This document shows positions 31,127 to 39,629 of a stretch of DNA of 64,000 nt, piece by piece. The notes under the pieces are model-generated. The model ran no database searches and was not told where the DNA came from. It saw nothing but the letters and a program-made list of their open reading frames with translations. Made by a program: the position numbers and the translations under genes. The DNA comes from CAVDRM01 sp963611355 (lineage in GTDB: Bacteria; Bacillota; Clostridia; Christensenellales; Aristaeellaceae), in the NCBI GenBank assembly GCA_963611355.1, contig CAVDRM010000001.1, forward strand, positions 1-64,000, read 5' to 3'. Numbering within the stretch: position 1 is the first letter of the stretch; each line of letters begins with the position of its first letter.

Positions 31127-32317
31127 TCAAAATTTAACCGATGCGGATGTTGTCAGCGTCGGTGCAACGCTGCGGCTCTTTGTCACATTCAGCACCAGCG
31201 CAATGCTGGCGATGTTGGTCATAAAGTTTGAACCGCCGTAGCTTAAAAACGGCAGCGGGATGCCTGTGATGGGCATCAGCCCGACGGTCATGGCGACATT
31301 TTCAAAAACGTGCAGGAAGAACATGGCCATCACGCCCGTAATGATGAGCTGGCCGAATTTATCAGTGGTAAACCGCGCCAGATAGAGCATTCTGAGCAGC
31401 ATGAACAGATACGCCGCCAAAACCGCACAGCAGCCCTTAAAGCCAAAGGCCTCTCCGATAACGGAAAAAATAAAGTCCGTATGGTCCTCCGGCACATAGT
31501 CAAGCTGGCTGATTGAGCCGACCACAAAGGTGCCGATGCCGTTTAAGCCGCCTGAGCCGATGGACATCTGTGATTTCAGAATCTGGTAGCCGCCGGAGGA
31601 AGAATACTTGCTCGGATCTAAGAAGGACAGAATACGCGTAATGCGGTAGTCTGTCGAATTGGAAATGATGGCATAGCCAAAAATTGCGCCGACCATGAGC
31701 GTTCCGGCCAGCACAAAGCCGAGAATAATACGGATGTCAACACCCGCAAAGTAAATCATGGCCATGAACATGACCACCATAACGATGACCGTGCCTGTTT
31801 CGCCCTGAAGCAGCGTCACCGATGCCGGAAGCGCCAAGAGCACACAGGTGCGGACAAAATCCTTGAGCGTCCCCATCGGCTTTTCCTTGGCAGACAGGGT
31901 ACGGGCGAGCATAATCAAAATGGACAGCTTTGCAAACTCGCACGGCTGAATGGTGCGGCCCCAGCCGACCGTCAGCCATGCGTTGATGCCTGCGACAGCC
32001 GTAGCCGCCGCCAAGGTGACCAGCAGCAAAGCCAAAACGGAATAATAAATCAAGCGGGCGCGGGCGCGATAGATTTCCATCGGGATTGCCATTACGACCG
32101 CCACCACAACAGGCGAAGCCAAGCAGAAAATGGCCTGCCACGAGGCGGAAGAAGAATTAGCGACATAATTCAGCAGCGACAGGTCTGTTCCGTTATCGGG
32201 GTCAAAGGTGGCAATCGCAATGCATACGATGCCGAACAGCGCCAGCGCATAAGTGACCAGCAGCAGCGGCCAGTCAAAATGCTCCCTGCTGCGGCGGGAT
32301 TTATCAATCATCTGCAA
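31127..32317 (-). CDS. rodA: Rod shape SEDS glycosyltransferase RodA
   Basis: Integral-membrane peptidoglycan polymerase that pairs with PBP2. The 396-residue sequence has about ten helices and the SEDS signatures NAWLTVGWGRTIQPCEFAK, LQGETGTVIVMVVMF, DPSKYSSSGGYQILKSQ, YVPEDHTDFIFSVIGE and GIPLPFLSYGGSNFM. The start is either TTG 32317 or ATG 32311; GGTGA lies upstream of both. The location after PBP2 and minD supports RodA rather than FtsW. Confidence 0.93.
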   Translation of the reverse strand: MQMIDKSRRSREHFDWPLLLVTYALALFGIVCIAIATFDPDNGTDLSLLNYVANSSSASWQAIFCLASPVVVAVVMAIPMEIYRARARLIYYSVLALLLVTLAAATAVAGINAWLTVGWGRTIQPCEFAKLSILIMLARTLSAKEKPMGTLKDFVRTCVLLALPASVTLLQGETGTVIVMVVMFMAMIYFAGVDIRIILGFVLAGTLMVGAIFGYAIISNSTDYRITRILSFLDPSKYSSSGGYQILKSQMSIGSGGLNGIGTFVVGSISQLDYVPEDHTDFIFSVIGEAFGFKGCCAVLAAYLFMLLRMLYLARFTTDKFGQLIITGVMAMFFLHVFENVAMTVGLMPITGIPLPFLSYGGSNFMTNIASIALVLNVTKSRSVAPTLTTSASVKF

Positions 32318-32378
32318 TCAAATCACCAGGCTTTCGATGTCAAACAGTTATTACGAACCAAATATATCCGTTCCCTGT

Positions 32379-33128
32379 TTATCTGCAATAGCGCGGCAGC
32401 TTTTTATCCATTCCCAATAATCGGTCTGCTGCCATCGCAATGGCTCTGCGCACGGCGCGGGACTTACACTCCAGCGCCGTCTGATGGTGCAAAAGCGCCC
32501 TGTACACCTCTTTGCTGTCCGGAATAACGGCTAAGAGCGGCATGTCCAGCTCCTGCGCAATCTGCGCGGGCTTTTTCATCTCGCCGTCCCAGAGGAAAGA
32601 ACGGTTGACGCGGTTCAAAATAAGCTGCGGATGGAGTTTCTGCTTCTCAAACAGAAGCTGTGATACGCGCTCGGCATCCCGAATGCACACATCATCGGGT
32701 GTGACAACCATCAGCGCCTCATCCACGCCCTCCCACACATTTTTAATGCCGCGGCCGATACCGGCCGGCCCGTCCACCAGCACAAAGTCAAACCGGCTCT
32801 TCAGCTTTTTGAAAAGTCTTGCCATGTCATTGCGCGAAATATCGGACGGAGCGGCCTCCTGCGGCGCAGACAAAAGGCACAGCTTTTCGGCCTCCGGATG
32901 GCGGACAAGCGCCCGCTGCATCAGGCAGCGCTTGTCCAGCACATCCAGCAGGTCATAGACCACATCGTTCTGTAAATCGAGAAGCTGATCAGCGCAGCGA
33001 AGACCGACGTCCGCATCCACTAATGCCACGGACATCCCGCGCCGCGCCAGAGAAAGCGCAAGAGACGTGGCAATGGTCGTTTTGCCGACCCCGCCCTTGC
33101 CGGATACAATCAGATATGCCCTGCCCAT
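32379..33128 (-). CDS. minD: Septum site-determining ATPase MinD, no adjacent MinC or MinE
   Basis: A 249-residue deviant Walker ATPase (VSGKGGVGKTTIA, VDADVGLRCADQLLD, VLVDGPAGIG, CIRDAERVSQLLF, ILNRVNR). MinD normally recruits MinC to block division away from midcell, and MinE or DivIVA gives position. In Clostridia the order is often minC-minD-minE between PBP2 and rodA; here only 25 bases separate PBP2 from minD and 61 separate minD from rodA, so neither partner is present at this locus. The C-terminus (AMAADRLLGMDKKLPRY) can form a short amphipathic helix for membrane binding. Confidence 0.9.
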   Translation of the reverse strand: MGRAYLIVSGKGGVGKTTIATSLALSLARRGMSVALVDADVGLRCADQLLDLQNDVVYDLLDVLDKRCLMQRALVRHPEAEKLCLLSAPQEAAPSDISRNDMARLFKKLKSRFDFVLVDGPAGIGRGIKNVWEGVDEALMVVTPDDVCIRDAERVSQLLFEKQKLHPQLILNRVNRSFLWDGEMKKPAQIAQELDMPLLAVIPDSKEVYRALLHHQTALECKSRAVRRAIAMAADRLLGMDKKLPRYCR

Positions 33129-33153
33129 GCGTTTTCTCCTCCCGCTTCAAGGA

Positions 33154-35664
33154 TTACGGTGTAAGCTCGTTGCCTGTCGTTAAAGATACATCGGAAACGA
33201 CCTTGTTTTGTTCCTCCATCCACCACTCTATCCAGTCACGGGCGGCAATAGAGGAATAGCCGCCGGAATAGCCGTTCGGGATGTAGGAAACCAAGGCAAG
33301 CTGCGGTTCTTCATAGGGCGTGATGCAGACGAACCACGCGTTGTTTTCCAAGTCGATTTTCACCTTGCCGACGGTAATCTGCGATGTACCCGTCTTAGCC
33401 CAAATCTGATTCTGTACTTCTCTTCCTTTAAAGAACCTCGTCGCGGTACCGGATTCGTCAACCACGCCCTTCATTCCTTGCTTGATATACGGGAGATATT
33501 CCTCCACGCCCTCCAATGTGCCGAAAAGCTTCGGCTCACGCTGGGACAGGATTTCGCCGTCCGGCGAAGTCACAGAGTCCACAATGGACAGATTCCAGAC
33601 CTTGCCATCCACCAGAGAGGCGGCATACCGCACCTCGGCGACAGGGGTGACCAGCGTGATGGACTGACCGACAGCCATCTGAATTTCCAAGCTGCCGCCC
33701 CATTTAATCGTATTCAGGTAATTCCACAAATCGCTCATCAGCGCGGCTTGGAAAACCATGTTTCTTGTCATGCCCAGCTCGTTCATAAAGATGGGTCTGG
33801 CCTCGACCACCCAGTCGTCAGAGCCTGTGCTGATGGCCATGTCCATAAGCTGCTTAACACAGCGGTTCAGGCGCTCGTCATCATAGACGATGCCGTAGGT
33901 CGAGGCAAAATTGCTGATATGCTTTTTGATGGAGTTGGCCACAATAATCGGGGTATCCGTCACCTGCTCGGACAGGCTGACGGTCGGGTCATACAGGTTG
34001 GTCTGATTACCGACGATGCTGCGCAGCTCACCGTTCAGTTCAATGCCCGTTTTGCTGGTCAAGCCCATCTGCGCGGCGTATTTATAGAGCCTGTCAGAGC
34101 CCGTATCGCCGTACAGGAGCGAGCCGAGCGTATAGAAAAAATAGTTGCAGGAGTGTTCCAAGCCCTCCACAATGGTCTGGTCAACGTGTCCGGCCGCCTT
34201 CGGATTTTTCGTCCAGCAGGTGGGCGCTTCATCCTTATTGCTGGTGTAGGCCATGAATGCGCCTTCATCGGTGATGGTGGTTGTCGGCGTGATTACGCCA
34301 TTGGTCAGCGCGGCCAAGCCGGTGACCATCTTAAAGGTAGACCCCGGCTCTGCACGGGTTTGAATGGCATAGTTCATCAGAAGGCCTCTCTCATCCGCAA
34401 CGATGGCGCGTGCCTCCTTGCCGCCTGCGACCATCGCATTCAGGTCATAGGTCGGATACTGCGCCATGGCCAACACCTTGCCGGTCTTCACGTCCATGAC
34501 AATCAGCACGCCCTTTTCGGCCAGACGGATGGGGTCTTCCTCCCAGTCTCTGGTGTTTATCCGGTCCTTGTATTTTTCCAGCCAGTCGCCGTCCTGCATT
34601 TTTTCCTCCTGCTGGTCGCGAATCCATTCGACATTTTCGGCGATGGCCCGCTCGGCGCGCTGCTGATAAGAGGCGATGATGGTGAGCTTCACATTGTTGC
34701 CGTCCTGCGGCTCGGTATAGCTGATTTGGCGTGTCAGGCTGCCGTTGCTGTCGCGCTCCATGACGCGGCTGCCCTGCCGCTCGGTGATGCAGGCGGTCAG
34801 CCAATTTTCCTGCGTTTTTTCAATGCCGTCCAGACCGACCTCATCGTTTAAGGCGTAGCCCGCCGGCTGATAATCGCTGTAATAGGAGGCATAGCTCTGA
34901 ATCTTGCCCGTGTAGCCGATAATCTGCGAAGCCAAGGTGGAACGCGGATAGACGCGCTTTTCCCCCACCTCAATGTCCATGCCGGACAAGACCATGCTGC
35001 GTCCCTCGATTTCACTGACTGCGCTGAAGGATACATCCTCGGCAATGGTGATGGGCAGAGAGTTGAACAGATTCATCTGCATTTCGGAATAGACCGCCAT
35101 AACCTTCAGCATGAGCGTCTCGTCAATGTCATCCTCCATCTGATAGCGCTGCTTAAGGCGGTTCAGGCAGCTTTCGGCGGTCGGGTATTTCGTGGTGCTG
35201 CTCAGATAGTGGTTGCTTCGCCACTGGCTTTCGCGGGTGGTCTTGGCTTCCTCGGAAATGCCGCTGCCGAAGTTAAACACCCACGCGCCCGTCTCCGCGT
35301 CCCGTTCGATGGGAAAGCTGACGCACAGGCTGCTGCCATACTTTTCAATAATGCCGATGGTGTCAATGATGGAATTGGTAAAGGCCAGATAATTGGAAGC
35401 GCTGGAGGAGGCGCTGTCCCGATAAAAGGTTACGTTGTAAGTTTTCTCGCTCTTGGCTAAAATAACGCCCTCGGCATCGGTAATCATGCCGCGTGTTCCC
35501 TTGATGGTGATGGTTTTGGTAGACTGTGTGCCGGCCTGCTCGGAATACTTTTCATAATTGGTAATCTGCAAATGATAAAGACCATAAACCAAAAAAACAA
35601 AGCAGGCAATCATCATGGCGGCTATAAAGAGATACCGGGCATTCATCTTCGGGGCGTGTTTCAA
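33154..35664 (-). CDS. mrdA: Penicillin-binding protein 2 (elongation transpeptidase)
   Basis: Class B PBP that cross-links sidewall peptidoglycan with RodA. An N-terminal membrane helix (FIAAMMIACFVFLVYGLY) precedes a large pedestal domain and the transpeptidase: S442-x-x-K in GSTFKM, S505-x-N in HSCNYF and K757-T-G in AKTGTSQIT. It is 836 residues, longer than the 600-700 usual, with inserts in the pedestal. It starts at TTG 35664 after AGGTGA, touching mreD. The order mreBCD-mrdA-minD-rodA is that of an elongasome operon. Confidence 0.94.
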   Translation of the reverse strand: MKHAPKMNARYLFIAAMMIACFVFLVYGLYHLQITNYEKYSEQAGTQSTKTITIKGTRGMITDAEGVILAKSEKTYNVTFYRDSASSSASNYLAFTNSIIDTIGIIEKYGSSLCVSFPIERDAETGAWVFNFGSGISEEAKTTRESQWRSNHYLSSTTKYPTAESCLNRLKQRYQMEDDIDETLMLKVMAVYSEMQMNLFNSLPITIAEDVSFSAVSEIEGRSMVLSGMDIEVGEKRVYPRSTLASQIIGYTGKIQSYASYYSDYQPAGYALNDEVGLDGIEKTQENWLTACITERQGSRVMERDSNGSLTRQISYTEPQDGNNVKLTIIASYQQRAERAIAENVEWIRDQQEEKMQDGDWLEKYKDRINTRDWEEDPIRLAEKGVLIVMDVKTGKVLAMAQYPTYDLNAMVAGGKEARAIVADERGLLMNYAIQTRAEPGSTFKMVTGLAALTNGVITPTTTITDEGAFMAYTSNKDEAPTCWTKNPKAAGHVDQTIVEGLEHSCNYFFYTLGSLLYGDTGSDRLYKYAAQMGLTSKTGIELNGELRSIVGNQTNLYDPTVSLSEQVTDTPIIVANSIKKHISNFASTYGIVYDDERLNRCVKQLMDMAISTGSDDWVVEARPIFMNELGMTRNMVFQAALMSDLWNYLNTIKWGGSLEIQMAVGQSITLVTPVAEVRYAASLVDGKVWNLSIVDSVTSPDGEILSQREPKLFGTLEGVEEYLPYIKQGMKGVVDESGTATRFFKGREVQNQIWAKTGTSQITVGKVKIDLENNAWFVCITPYEEPQLALVSYIPNGYSGGYSSIAARDWIEWWMEEQNKVVSDVSLTTGNELTP

Positions 35665-36240
35665 CTAACGTTCACCTCTCTTTTCACGGCGCTCCTTTCG
35701 AGTGCCGTAGATGCCTAAGAAATAGCGTACGGGGAGCATCAGCACGACGGCCAAGGCAATTGTATACAATACGGAGGCGAGGGCTCGCATGATATGACCG
35801 ATGGTAATGCCGTGGCCGGACAGGTAACCATAAACAAGGTTGACCGTGTGCATAAGAACAGCCGACAGTGCGGCACAGGCGACAATGCGGATAAAGGGCG
35901 GCAAGTCGTAATCCCGCTTATGCTCCACCGTTCTGCGGCGCTCGCGCTGTCTGTCCGACATATCGGCAAAGAACTGGGCGCACAGCGAAGCAATCACGGG
36001 GTACATCAGCAGATACACGACCGGTACGCTGGAGAGCATGCACTCCATCAGCAGGCCGATGATTGCGCCGGAGACAAAGGCAGCCTTTTTCCCGTAGCTG
36101 ACGGTCAAAATGGAGATGACGGCAAAGCTCATGCTGCCGCTGATGCCGCTCACGGTCAAGTAGGGCATCAGACAGACATCCATTAGATACGCTGCCAGGG
36201 TCAACAGAAGCGCCTTCAGCGGACGTTTGAACAGGTTCAC
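35665..36240 (-). CDS. mreD: Rod shape-determining protein MreD
   Basis: A 191-residue membrane protein with about five helices (ALLLTLAAYLMDVCLMPYL, FAVISILTVSYG, FVSGAIIGLLMECMLSSV, IVACAALSAVLMHTVNLVYGY, SVLYTIALAVVLMLPVRYFL). It starts at GTG 36240 between mreC and PBP2, without gaps. MreD is a low-similarity family and the call rests on position and topology. The charged loop DRQRERRRTVEHKRDYDLP is cytoplasmic. Confidence 0.88.
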   Translation of the reverse strand: MNLFKRPLKALLLTLAAYLMDVCLMPYLTVSGISGSMSFAVISILTVSYGKKAAFVSGAIIGLLMECMLSSVPVVYLLMYPVIASLCAQFFADMSDRQRERRRTVEHKRDYDLPPFIRIVACAALSAVLMHTVNLVYGYLSGHGITIGHIMRALASVLYTIALAVVLMLPVRYFLGIYGTRKERREKRGER

Positions 36241-36242
36241 CG

Positions 36243-37514
36243 TCAGTCATCCTCCACTGTCACGCTGCTTGGATCAAAGGTCGGCTTCGGGGTGCCGGTC
36301 GGACGCGGCGTATCGGTTGGGATGGGCGTTTCCGTGGCCGTATTGCTTTGGTATTCAATAACGGGCGGCAGCTCGGTCGGAGTCGGAGTCGGCTCGATGG
36401 TTGGAGTCGGAGAGGGTGTCTCTGAGCTGACAATTTCAAAGTCGTCCGTTTCCGTCGGCTCCGCGGTCTGCCCGCCCTCCTCAAACGATGTGCCGACACC
36501 GACGGCAAAGGTCGGCTTTGGCCTTGCCGTCACCAGCGGCGATACGGTAATCTGCGTGGTTTCCTCGCTGTTCGCGCTTTGCGCATAGGGCGGCAGATAG
36601 CGGTAAATGGTCACATATTCGATTCGTTCAAAGTCCGCAATCGGCTCAATGACGACGTACTGCTTGTTGCCCTCCAAGCCGCGTGTGGATTCGCGCACCG
36701 TGCCGATGGGGATACCCTTGGGAAATTCAATGCCCACGCCGGAGGTAACGACCACATCGCCTGTTCTGGGCAAATGGTTTTCCGAAAGGTAATACATCCG
36801 GCAGTTCGGCGTGCCGTCAATACCCAGCGTGCCGCTCACAATGCCCTCATAATGGGAAGATTCCAGCATGGCGGCAATGCTGCAATCGCTGTCGATGATG
36901 GTGCGCACCTTCACCGTCGTTTCCGTCACATCGTAGGTCACACCAACAAGGCCGCCGCTTACGACGACCGCCATATTGTTTGCCACGCCGTTATTCGTCC
37001 CGCGGTTGAGCGTCAGCGTGGAAAAATAGCTGGCGTTGTCATGGCCGATGACCATGGCGGGAATCGGGTCAAGCTGTGTATTGCTGCTCATTTCGGCATA
37101 CAAATCCTCATAAGCGCTCAGCTCGTCCTGCGTGGCGTTGAGCAGCATCACCTGATCCTGAAGCTCCTCAACCTTGTTTAAAAGCTGCTCGTATTCATAT
37201 TCCAAATTGCTTCTGTATTTCAGCGTGCGGAAATAGCCCGTTACCGTATTGGCCGCGCCTGAAAAAAACTCCTGAACGGGTGAAAACGTCTTGGAGATGA
37301 TCTCCCGCGGCATATTCAGCAGGGGATGGTCGATAAAATTGCTGACCACCATCACGCCAATCACCAGCACCAGCAGACCTATCCCGACAAGCATCAGCAG
37401 GCTGTGGACAAAGCTGCGCTTTTCGTCCGCCGTCCGGCTGACCCTCTCCCGCTTCTTTTTTTCCTTGCGCTTTTCCTCTGCCATTCCTTTGTTCTTATGC
37501 CTCCGTTTCGTCAC
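36243..37514 (-). CDS. mreC: MreC with a Pro/Thr-rich C-terminal extension
   Basis: A cell-shape protein that spans the membrane once (LLMLVGIGLLVLVIGVMVVSNFI) and links MreB to PBP2 outside. The coiled coil LEYEYEQLLNKVEELQDQ and the beta domain (PAMVIGHDNASYFSTLTLNRG, GLVGVTYDV, YYLSENHLPRTGDVVVTSG) follow. After about residue 300 there is an unusual 120-residue extension rich in Thr, Pro and Glu (TPSPTPTIEPTPTPTELPP) that could reach into the wall. The open frame starts at GTG 37514, overlapping mreB by 20 bases; ATG 37484 is the alternative, with GGAGG 15 bases upstream. Confidence 0.9.
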   Translation of the reverse strand: MTKRRHKNKGMAEEKRKEKKKRERVSRTADEKRSFVHSLLMLVGIGLLVLVIGVMVVSNFIDHPLLNMPREIISKTFSPVQEFFSGAANTVTGYFRTLKYRSNLEYEYEQLLNKVEELQDQVMLLNATQDELSAYEDLYAEMSSNTQLDPIPAMVIGHDNASYFSTLTLNRGTNNGVANNMAVVVSGGLVGVTYDVTETTVKVRTIIDSDCSIAAMLESSHYEGIVSGTLGIDGTPNCRMYYLSENHLPRTGDVVVTSGVGIEFPKGIPIGTVRESTRGLEGNKQYVVIEPIADFERIEYVTIYRYLPPYAQSANSEETTQITVSPLVTARPKPTFAVGVGTSFEEGGQTAEPTETDDFEIVSSETPSPTPTIEPTPTPTELPPVIEYQSNTATETPIPTDTPRPTGTPKPTFDPSSVTVEDD

Positions 37515-38538
37515 GCAGGAAGGCGCTCTTGCCTATCCTGTGCAGCTGTTCAATGTTTTCCGTCAGATGTCCCACGCCGAGCGCCGCGCAGGACATCGGA
37601 TCCTTCGCCAGCAGCACCGGAATGCTCATTTCAGATGCAATATACTGGTCCAGACCGAACAGCAGAGAACCGCCGCCGGTCAAATGAATGCCGCTGCGCA
37701 TAATATCGCCGCATAATTCAGGCGGCGTCCGTTCCAAAACAAACTGAATCGCGGCCAGAATCGCCTGACAGGTGGGCTGCAGTGCCTCATACACCTTGGC
37801 GGAAGATATTTCCGCCGTTTGAGGCAGGTTTGTAATCAAATCACGCCCGCGCACCAGCGCCCGCCGCTCCTCCTTGAGCGGAAGCGCAGCGCCCAAATCG
37901 CTCTTTATCTCCTCCGCCGTTCTTTCGCCGATAAGCATATTGAATTCGCGCTTGATATACGCGGCGACGGCCTCATCCATCTTTACGCCGCCGATGCGGA
38001 TGGAGCGGGAGATGACGATGCCGCCAAGCGAAATGACGGCGACCTCCGTCGTTCCGCCGCCGATGTCCACCACCATGCTGCCCGTCGGCTCAAACACGGG
38101 CAGACCGGAGCCGAGCGCCGAGGCAAAAGGCTTTTCCACCAGGTAAAGAGAGTTGCGACGCACCCCCGCATAGAGCGCCGCCTGCCGGACGGCTCTTTTT
38201 TCAATGGGCGACACGCGGCAGGGAATGGTGATGACGGCGCGGGGCTTGACCAGACGCGATACGCCGATGGCCTTGCGGATAAAATATTGGAGCATATATT
38301 CGGTCATGTCAAAATCACGAATCATGCCGTCCGCCATCGGCCGAACGGCTACAACGTCGCCCGTTGTGCGTCCCAGCAGTACACGCGCTTCCTCGCCGAT
38401 GGCCTTGACATTGTGCTTGGCCGTCCTGTCGATGACCAGAATGGTCGGCTCATTGATGACAATGCCCTTCCTGCGCACATGCACAAGGGTGTTGGATGTA
38501 CCTAAGTCAATTCCGATATCAGGTGCAATGATGGCCAT
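37495..38538 (-). CDS. mreB: Rod shape-determining actin homologue MreB
   Basis: Filament-forming ATPase that organises elongation. The 347-residue sequence has the actin-fold motifs DIGIDLGTSNTLVHVR, GTTGDVVAVRPMADGMI, the phosphate-2 loop DIGGGTTEVAV and the adenosine loop HLTGGGSLLFGLD. It is the first gene of the elongasome operon, transcribed from the promoter at 38724-38752 with a leader of about 180 bases. Confidence 0.97.
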   Translation of the reverse strand: MAIIAPDIGIDLGTSNTLVHVRRKGIVINEPTILVIDRTAKHNVKAIGEEARVLLGRTTGDVVAVRPMADGMIRDFDMTEYMLQYFIRKAIGVSRLVKPRAVITIPCRVSPIEKRAVRQAALYAGVRRNSLYLVEKPFASALGSGLPVFEPTGSMVVDIGGGTTEVAVISLGGIVISRSIRIGGVKMDEAVAAYIKREFNMLIGERTAEEIKSDLGAALPLKEERRALVRGRDLITNLPQTAEISSAKVYEALQPTCQAILAAIQFVLERTPPELCGDIMRSGIHLTGGGSLLFGLDQYIASEMSIPVLLAKDPMSCAALGVGHLTENIEQLHRIGKSAFLRDETEA

Positions 38539-38687
38539 GTATGCACATCCGTTTCTTCTTCTTTCAAGGCAGCACTATGCAAACGAGTGTGCGCTGCTTA
38601 ATGCCGACGATACATCTTGGAACAGCAAGAACTTTGTGTGCAAACCGTCCGTAACAGAGGTTTGTACAAAAGCCATTGGAAAAATCA

Positions 38688-38714
38688 GCGTCAGCGGAGA
38701 GTATCTGCTGACGC
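38688..38714 (-). terminator. Hairpin at the 5' end of the mreB leader
   Basis: On the minus strand GCGTCAGC and GCTGACGC form a perfect 8-bp stem with an 11-base loop and are followed by TGATTTTT. It starts almost at the predicted transcription start (near 38717), so it would be either an early attenuator or a 5' cap-like stabilising hairpin. The rest of the 305-base gap (38539-38843) holds the leader, the promoter and a weak match (38566-38605) to the repeat arms seen at 43.8 and 49.6 kb. Confidence 0.55.
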
Positions 38715-38723
38715 CTTAACTAT

Positions 38724-38752
38724 AGAATAATGATGAAAGGCGAGTTTGTCAA
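38724..38752 (-). promoter_or_regulatory. Promoter of the mreB operon
   Basis: Minus strand TTGACA (38752-38747), 17-base spacer, TATTCT (38729-38724). It implies an mreB leader of about 180 bases. Confidence 0.75.
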
Positions 38753-38830
38753 GTGGAATGCTCCGGCAGAGCCCGCCCATTTTGTAAAAATCAGCGGACA
38801 GCGGATGATTGATACTATTTTAACAGTAAA

Positions 38831-38855
38831 GCTCTCCGCTTATTTAACGGAGAGC
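38831..38855 (-). terminator. Terminator of the ABC importer-GDPD operon
   Basis: GCTCTCCG / CGGAGAGC is a perfect 8-bp stem with a nine-base loop; on the minus strand it is followed by TTTACTGTT. It overlaps the stop codon of the phosphodiesterase gene (38844-38846). Confidence 0.75.
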
Positions 38856-39551
38856 CGCGGTCAATAAATCAGGGAAATTAACCGTCATCCCATCACCTTT
38901 AAGCTCTATCGCTCGCTTCATCAGATGCTGATCTTTAACACCCCAGAAACGAATTGAGAATCCTCTTATTCTTGCCATTTTCATATCTTTAGGCTGCACC
39001 AAATCAATCCTTGGACAAATTTGTCCTATCTGATATTCATCCAAGTTGTCCAGCACTTCCGCAGTAATCGCATCAGTCAGATATCCAACTGCTATTTTCT
39101 GATTAATGCTGCGAATAGACTTTACACTTTCAAACATAAAAGATGTCAAAGTAATGGTTGCACTGCAAGCATGCTTTTCTATGGCTTTCAATGTTTCTTC
39201 TTCTACCCCGGCTTGCTTTATTTCTATCGCAAGATTTAGCTTTTTCTGTCCAAAATGAGTTAAAAAGGTGTCTAAAGTCACAATTTTTTCACCGGCAAAG
39301 CGTTCTCCTTTAAAAATACCGAAATCCATTTTTAAAAGCTGGTCATAAGTATAGTCTTGAATTTTTCCCTTTTCTCCCGTTACGCGCTCAATCGTGTCAT
39401 CATGATAAAGAACCAGCACACCATCCTTAGTACGTTGAATATCCGTCTCGATTCCATCCGCGCCCATTTCCATACCGGCGTAAAAGGACCATAAAGTATT
39501 TTCCGGATAATACTCGCTTGCACCGCGATGCGCATAGTTGACAACTGCCAT
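38844..39551 (-). CDS. Glycerophosphodiester phosphodiesterase
   Basis: Hydrolyses glycerophosphodiesters to glycerol-3-phosphate and an alcohol. The 235-residue sequence has YAHRGASEYYPENTLWSFYAG with the first catalytic His, GIETDIQRTKDGVLVLYHDDTIERV with the second His and the metal-binding acids, and LAIEIK. No signal peptide, so it works in the cytoplasm on imported substrate. ATG 39551 has AAGGAG ten bases upstream; the 21 extra residues of the open frame lie over the preceding hairpin. It is the last gene of the importer operon, the classic ugp-glpQ pairing. AT-rich codon use matches the rest of the cassette. Confidence 0.93.
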   Translation of the reverse strand: MAVVNYAHRGASEYYPENTLWSFYAGMEMGADGIETDIQRTKDGVLVLYHDDTIERVTGEKGKIQDYTYDQLLKMDFGIFKGERFAGEKIVTLDTFLTHFGQKKLNLAIEIKQAGVEEETLKAIEKHACSATITLTSFMFESVKSIRSINQKIAVGYLTDAITAEVLDNLDEYQIGQICPRIDLVQPKDMKMARIRGFSIRFWGVKDQHLMKRAIELKGDGMTVNFPDLLTAALR

Positions 39552-39576
39552 AGGTAATTCGCTCCTTATTTCGTTT

Positions 39577-39612
39577 GGGAAGGCGGCAGAAGTCGCCTTT
39601 TGCCGCCTTCCC
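39577..39612 (-). promoter_or_regulatory. Strong intercistronic hairpin after the binding-protein gene
   Basis: GGGAAGGCGGCA and TGCCGCCTTCCC form a perfect 12-bp stem (loop 12) between the solute-binding protein gene and the phosphodiesterase gene. No T-run follows on the minus strand. Such hairpins often protect the 3' end of binding-protein mRNA and give it higher expression than downstream genes. Confidence 0.6.
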
Positions 39613-39629
39613 ACATCGCTGTCTCTTAA

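Noticed and set aside
33208..34851. A 547-codon plus-strand open frame opposite PBP2, and a 572-codon minus-strand frame (21625-23343) opposite iscS/iscU
   Set aside because: Both lie fully opposite genes with strong family motifs and show only low-complexity translation.
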